Made by a program: the position numbers and the translations under genes. This document shows positions 35,617 to 39,503 of a stretch of DNA of 39,503 nt, one piece after another; position 1 is the first letter of the stretch; each line of letters begins with the position of its first letter. Under the pieces are notes generated by a model. It did no database searches. It worked only from the letters and a program-made list of their open reading frames with translations, and was not told where the DNA came from. Source of the stretch: Pseudomonas sp. PA27(2017) (GTDB lineage: Bacteria > Pseudomonadota > Gammaproteobacteria > Pseudomonadales > Pseudomonadaceae); NCBI RefSeq assembly GCF_001945445.1, contig NZ_MSXW01000007.1, positions 1 through 39,503 on the forward strand, in the 5' to 3' direction.

Positions 35617-36192
35617 CTAGCCTGGCGTGAAGCGGTAATGGCCGGTGATGGGAAAGCGAAACAGGATGGCCTCTTCCCGCGTACCGGCGCCGATGTTGTG
35701 CAGGATAAGCGGTTCGCCCGCTGCGGACAGCCGATCGGAAACGATGCCGATGTGGGTCTGCCCACGGCCCAGATCCCAGGTGACGATATCCCCGGCTCGA
35801 TAAGCATCAGCCTCGCGTACGACGGGCAGCGCCATGCCCTGGCGCCGGAACCAGGTCATCAGATTGGGCACGCGGCGGTGGTCGATGTTGCGATCCGGGC
35901 GCTTGAGACCCCACTGTTTCGGGTATGCCGAGAAGTTCGCCGCCATGTCCTCGTGCACCGCCTTCTGCAGATCCAGGCCCTGCAAGCGTAAGGCACGGAT
36001 GACCACGTCGGTGCACACCCCGGTTTGCATCGGCACGTCTCCACCGGGATAGCCGATGCGCCGGTAGGCGGGATCGTATGAGAGGGTCACGCCGATCTGC
36101 TCGCGTGCCCCGCTCACCAGTTCGGCCGGCTCGATGGCTGCCACTTGCAGGCTCAGCAGGCAGCCCAGCAGCAATAATCCCGTTCTCAGCAC
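35617..36192 (-). CDS. DUF1287 (YijF-like) exported protein
   Basis: The 191-residue protein has a signal peptide (MLRTGLLLLGCLLSLQVAA) and the DUF1287 domain: GVTLSYDPAYRRIGYPGGDV, GVCTDVVIRALR with a conserved Cys-Thr-Asp, and GQTHIGIVSD with a conserved His. The Cys/His pattern resembles NlpC/P60-type cysteine peptidases, so cell-wall hydrolysis is conceivable but unproven. The start is a GTG at 36192 with AGGAGG 6 bases upstream. A nearby ATG (36196) is in a different frame and is not used. Confidence 0.85.
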   Translation of the reverse strand: MLRTGLLLLGCLLSLQVAAIEPAELVSGAREQIGVTLSYDPAYRRIGYPGGDVPMQTGVCTDVVIRALRLQGLDLQKAVHEDMAANFSAYPKQWGLKRPDRNIDHRRVPNLMTWFRRQGMALPVVREADAYRAGDIVTWDLGRGQTHIGIVSDRLSAAGEPLILHNIGAGTREEAILFRFPITGHYRFTPG

Positions 36193-36356
36193 GCATTGCC
36201 TCCTTTCATGGCCAAACCGTTCGACGGTGTCTCTTCTTTATCCGGTAATTTTTTGCGACAGTATGGCTGGGCACGGTTGAAGCCATATTGGGATGCCCCC
36301 ATCACTAATGAAGTCGTCGCCTTCGGCAATGCGCCCCACCTGATGAGGAGACCATA

Positions 36357-36533
36357 ATGAGCAGCACTGACAAGCAGCACGCACCGCAGTCCGATACATC
36401 CTGTGAGCTCGCCCATGGCGCACTCATCGACCCTAATGGTCGGGAAATTCCGATTACCGAAAGCATGATCCAGCAAGCATGCAGCGAGCTCGACAAGGCC
36501 GCCGCAGCCAGCCAGCAGGACACCGCTAGCTGA
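36357..36533 (+). CDS. 58-residue conserved-looking small protein
   Basis: GAGGAG lies 8 bases before an ATG opening a 58-residue frame: MSSTDKQHAP, then CELAHGALIDPNGREIPITE and SMIQQACSELDKAAAA. The LIDPNGREIPITESMIQ block looks like a real structured core, and similar small proteins next to pdxB seem familiar from Pseudomonas. It has no membrane segment. It ends 17 bases before the pdxB stop, with which it converges. Function unknown. Confidence 0.65.
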   Translation: MSSTDKQHAPQSDTSCELAHGALIDPNGREIPITESMIQQACSELDKAAAASQQDTAS

Positions 36534-36549
36534 CACTGCGCAGGCCTCG

Positions 36550-37701
36550 CTATGCCACGTTGATCACGCGCGCGCCCAGCGCGCTGATCAGCGCCCCCAG
36601 CGGCTCGTCCACGCCGCGCAGCTCGACCTCCAGTCCTTCTATCTCACGCCGCATCGGATAGCGCTTGCGCAGCAGGTCGAAGCCGGCCTTGCGCGCCTGC
36701 TCGTCCACCACCAGGCTGCGGCGCAAATCGGCATCGTCACGGCGCGGGTCGTAGATCGCCCGGCACACCGTGGCCAGCGCCCAGGCGGGGTCGCTGCCCG
36801 CGGCGATGCTCAGGCGCGGCAGCCAGCGTGGCGGCGTCAACGACTCCAGCGAAATCGTCGGCTCGATGCCCTGATGAAGGCAAAACGCCTGGTAGATCTG
36901 CGCGGTGCCCCGCAGCTTGCCGTCCAGGCTGTAGCCGGCGATGTGCGGCGTGGCGATATGGCACAGCGCGGCCAGTTCGAGATCGACCAGCGGCTCGCCT
37001 TCCCAGACGTCCAGCACCACGTGAAGATCGGCGCCACTCTGCAAATACGCACGTAGCGCCGTGGTGTCGAGCACCGCCCCGCGGCTGGCATTGATCAACC
37101 AGGTACCCGGACGCAGCCGCTCCAGCACCTCGGCGTCGATCAGGTGCCGGGTGGCGAACTCGCCATCCCGGGCCAGCGGAGTGTGCAGGCTGATCACGTC
37201 GCACTGCTCGACGATCTGCTGCAGGCTCACATAATCGCCGCCTTCGCTGCGCTGCCGGGGCGGATCGCACACCAGCACCCGCCACCCCAGGGCGCGCAAT
37301 ACCCTGATCAGCCGTTCGCCCACCTGCCCGGCACCGACCACGCCATAGGTACGCTGCGCCAGATCGGCGCCAAGGCGCTCGCCGAGCACCAGCAGGCTGC
37401 CCAGCACGTAGTCGACCACCCCACGGGCGTTGCAGCCCGGCGCGCTGCTCCAGGCGATGCCGGCGTCGCTGAAGTAGTCGAGATCCAGGTGATCGGTGCC
37501 GATGGTGCAGGTACCGACGAAACGCACCGGGCTGCACCGCAGCAGCGCGCGGTCGACGGGCGTGACCGAACGCACCAGCAGCAACTCGGCATCGGCGACT
37601 GCCGCACGGTCGATGGCGCGGCCAGGCAAGCGATGAATCTCGCCGAAACCGGCGAAAAACTCGTCGAGCAGGGGAATGTTTTCGTCGGCGACTATGCGCA
37701 T
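36550..37701 (-). CDS. pdxB: Erythronate-4-phosphate dehydrogenase
   Basis: PdxB oxidises 4-phosphoerythronate in the DXP-dependent branch of pyridoxal phosphate synthesis. The 383 residues show the D-2-hydroxyacid dehydrogenase fold: [20 protein letters not shown] at the start, the NAD motif [12 protein letters not shown] (about 119-130), catalytic Arg in [10 protein letters not shown], Glu in VLDVWEGEP and His in [13 protein letters not shown], then the PdxB-specific C-terminal dimerisation domain. The start is the ATG at 37701. PLP made by this pathway is also the cofactor of GlgP, though no direct link is implied. It is divergent from the MATE gene. Confidence 0.96.
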   Translation of the reverse strand: MRIVADENIPLLDEFFAGFGEIHRLPGRAIDRAAVADAELLLVRSVTPVDRALLRCSPVRFVGTCTIGTDHLDLDYFSDAGIAWSSAPGCNARGVVDYVLGSLLVLGERLGADLAQRTYGVVGAGQVGERLIRVLRALGWRVLVCDPPRQRSEGGDYVSLQQIVEQCDVISLHTPLARDGEFATRHLIDAEVLERLRPGTWLINASRGAVLDTTALRAYLQSGADLHVVLDVWEGEPLVDLELAALCHIATPHIAGYSLDGKLRGTAQIYQAFCLHQGIEPTISLESLTPPRWLPRLSIAAGSDPAWALATVCRAIYDPRRDDADLRRSLVVDEQARKAGFDLLRKRYPMRREIEGLEVELRGVDEPLGALISALGARVINVA

Positions 37702-37815
37702 GGCAGTTCTCCACAAACCGTCAGGCATTCTACCTGCAAGCGCGCCGCTGCGCCTTTCCTGACCGAGCCGTCAGCGCGTAAACTGCACGGTTTTCTCTGC
37801 CCTGTGAACCTTGTC

Positions 37816-39222
37816 ATGCCTGCCCAATCCCGCCTGCAGCGGGTGCGCGCCGAACTGCGCACGCTGCTCGCCCTTGCCCTGCCGATCATCGTCGCGCAAC
37901 TGGCGTACACCTCGATCGGCTTCGTCGATACCGTGATGTCCGGCCGCTTCAGCGCCCGCGACCTGGCCGCCGTGGCCCTGGGCAACTCGATCTGGGTGCC
38001 GGTGTTCCTGCTGATGACCGGCATCCTGCTGGCCACTACGCCGAAGGTGGCGCAGCGTTTCGGTGCCGGGCAACTCGACGAGATCGGCCCGCTGGTGCGC
38101 CAGGCGCTGTGGTTGGCGCTGGCTGTCGGCAGTGTGGCGGGCGTTTTGTTGTGGAACGCGGAATTCGCCCTGCGCGTGATGAAAGTCGATGAAGACCTGA
38201 TCGAACCTGCCATGGGCTACCTGCACGGCGTGGCCTTCGGTTTTCCCTGCGTGGCGCTGTATCACGTGCTGCGCTGCTACAGCGACGGCATGGGCCGCAC
38301 ACGGCCAAGCATGGTGATCGGCTTGCTCGGCCTGCTACTGAACATCCCCCTCAACTACGTGCTGATCTACGGCAAGCTCGGCATCCCGCCGCTTGGTAGC
38401 GTGGGCTGCGGCTGGGCCACGGCGGGCGTGATGGCCTTCATGCTGCTGGCGATGATCGTCTGGGTTCGGCGCGCCTCGGCCTATCGGCAAACCACGCCAC
38501 TGCGCCGCTTCGAGCCGCCACGCTGGGCGCCGATCAAGCGCTTGCTGGGTATCGGCATGCCTATTGGCATTTCGGTATTTGCCGAGGCCAGCATCTTTTC
38601 GGTGATCGCCCTGCTGATCGGCAGCCTGGGCGCTACCGTGGTGGCCGGCCACCAGATCGCCCTGAACTTCGCCTCGCTGGTGTTCATGATCCCCTACTCC
38701 ATCGGCATGGCCGCCACCGTTCGCATCGGCCAGGCGCTGGGCCGCGGCGCCCCGCGTGACGCGCGCTTCGCCGCCGGCGTGAGCATGGTCACCGCCCTTG
38801 CGTACGCCTGTGTATCGGCGAGCTGCATGTTGTTGCTACGCGAGGACATTGCCGCGATCTACACGCCGGCAACCGAGGTCATCGCCCTGGCGGCGAGCCT
38901 GATCGTCTATGCGGCGCTGTTCCAGTTCTCCGATGCCATCCAGGTCACGGCCGCAGGTGCATTGCGTGGCTATCAGGACACCCGGGCGACCATGATCATG
39001 ACGCTGTTCGCCTATTGGGGTATTGGCCTGCCAGTCGGCTATGTGCTCGGCCTGACCGACCTGTTCGGCCCCGCCAGCGGCCCGGCAGGATTGTGGGAAG
39101 GCCTGATCGTCGGCCTGACCTGCGCCGCGTTGATGCTCACCCTGCGCCTGAAGATCAGCGCCAAACGGCGAATCTGGCTGATCGAAGCGTCAGGTCGCAC
39201 GCATCCGAGTGCTAATTCATAG
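37816..39222 (+). CDS. MATE-family multidrug/sodium antiporter (NorM-like)
   Basis: This inner-membrane exporter of 468 residues has about 12 hydrophobic segments arranged in two homologous halves. The first half opens LALALPIIVAQLAYTSIGFV with DTVMSGRFSARDLAAVALG, and the second opens GIGMPIGISVFAEASIFSVI with GATVVAGHQIALNFAS, both typical of MATE pumps of the NorM branch. Such pumps expel cationic drugs in exchange for Na+ or H+. The start is the ATG at 37816; a GTG four codons upstream is also possible. It is divergent from pdxB (114 bases) and ends before a REPIN array. Confidence 0.92.
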   Translation: MPAQSRLQRVRAELRTLLALALPIIVAQLAYTSIGFVDTVMSGRFSARDLAAVALGNSIWVPVFLLMTGILLATTPKVAQRFGAGQLDEIGPLVRQALWLALAVGSVAGVLLWNAEFALRVMKVDEDLIEPAMGYLHGVAFGFPCVALYHVLRCYSDGMGRTRPSMVIGLLGLLLNIPLNYVLIYGKLGIPPLGSVGCGWATAGVMAFMLLAMIVWVRRASAYRQTTPLRRFEPPRWAPIKRLLGIGMPIGISVFAEASIFSVIALLIGSLGATVVAGHQIALNFASLVFMIPYSIGMAATVRIGQALGRGAPRDARFAAGVSMVTALAYACVSASCMLLLREDIAAIYTPATEVIALAASLIVYAALFQFSDAIQVTAAGALRGYQDTRATMIMTLFAYWGIGLPVGYVLGLTDLFGPASGPAGLWEGLIVGLTCAALMLTLRLKISAKRRIWLIEASGRTHPSANS

Positions 39223-39252
39223 CAAGACGGCGCAAGCAGTGTCCGAGAATCC

Positions 39253-39503
39253 CTGTAGGAGCCGCGACCCGCGGCGAATCGCACCTACGACCCCGGTTCT
39301 CGCAGCAAGGCCACCATCGTTCGCGCCGAGGGCGACGCTCCTACTCGATTGGTGGTGCATCCGCGACCGCGTAGGAGCCGCGACCCCGCGGCGAATCGCA
39401 CGTACGACGCTGGCCTTGCAGCAAGGCCACCATCGCTTTCGCGCCGGGGCGACGCTCCTACATGATTGGTAGTGCATCCACGGTCGCGTAGGAGCCGCGA
39501 CCC
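39253..39503. repeat. Tandem REPIN array, truncated by the window edge
   Basis: GTAGGAGCCGCGACC occurs at 39255, 39371 and 39488, so the period is 116-117 bp. Each unit pairs GTAGGAGCCGCGACC...GCGGCGAATCG with the facing arm TTCGCGCC...GGGCGACGCTCCTAC. The third unit leaves the window. The period is nearly that of the array at 431-667, but the sequence is a different subtype. No gene is supported after 39222. Confidence 0.85.

Noticed and set aside
39209..39477. Overlapping open frames on both strands at the right end
   Set aside because: They lie wholly within the tandem REPIN array and repeat with its period, so they are artefacts.

Overview
The window reads as a GC-rich chromosomal segment of a Pseudomonas species. 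Gene content (recR-ybaB-dnaX, pdxB, ohrR-ohr, a FecI/FecR/TonB-receptor trio, Pseudomonas-type small proteins), GC-rich codon use and many REP/REPIN palindromes all point that way; the species cannot be named from sequence alone. I see no tRNA, rRNA or CRISPR array.

Layout. 1-667: the C-terminal end of an IS110-family transposase running off the left edge and abutting a tandem REPIN pair. 728-3886: LysE-type exporter, AraC regulator, DUF1615 lipoprotein and a small Cys-containing protein. 3965-22719: a stress/storage island. On the minus strand glgE, a maltokinase gene and glgB form a GlgE-pathway operon, preceded by the non-homologous end-joining pair ku-ligD, a small unknown gene and an mgtC-like gene. 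A plus-strand trio (72 aa, a Rossmann-like protein, a one-helix membrane protein) follows, then katE, a DUF2513 gene with glgP, and a plus-strand pair (Rho-N/SAP-like tail protein, DUF2892 membrane protein). Together they suit stationary-phase or desiccation survival: glucan storage and mobilisation, peroxide removal, and template-free double-strand break repair.

22724-26692: lipoprotein, OhrR/Ohr organic peroxide defence, an ABM-domain protein, and an SDR oxidoreductase divergent from an AraC-type regulator. 26910-30951: a cell-surface-signalling iron uptake operon (ECF sigma, FecR, TonB receptor). 31055-34347: dnaX-ybaB-recR. 34935-36533: small Pseudomonas proteins and a DUF1287 protein. 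36550-39222: pdxB divergent from a MATE efflux pump, followed by a second tandem REPIN array that leaves the window.

Main points of interest: (1) the maltokinase gene stands alone where Pseudomonas usually has a TreS-maltokinase fusion, and a short TreS-like tail remains just upstream of its start, so the trehalose synthase domain seems to have been deleted; (2) a 138-bp MITE-like repeat sits in frame inside the Rossmann-like gene, and a diverged second copy lies at 34659-34798; (3) candidate AlgU-type promoters precede glgE and a small gene; (4) a 21-bp-spaced direct repeat lies between the SDR and AraC genes; (5) an exact palindrome typical of OhrR sites sits just downstream of an ohr promoter; (6) three copies of a REPIN-containing unit of about 180 bp lie beside different genes, one split by a second palindromic repeat; (7) the IS110 end directly abuts a REP array.
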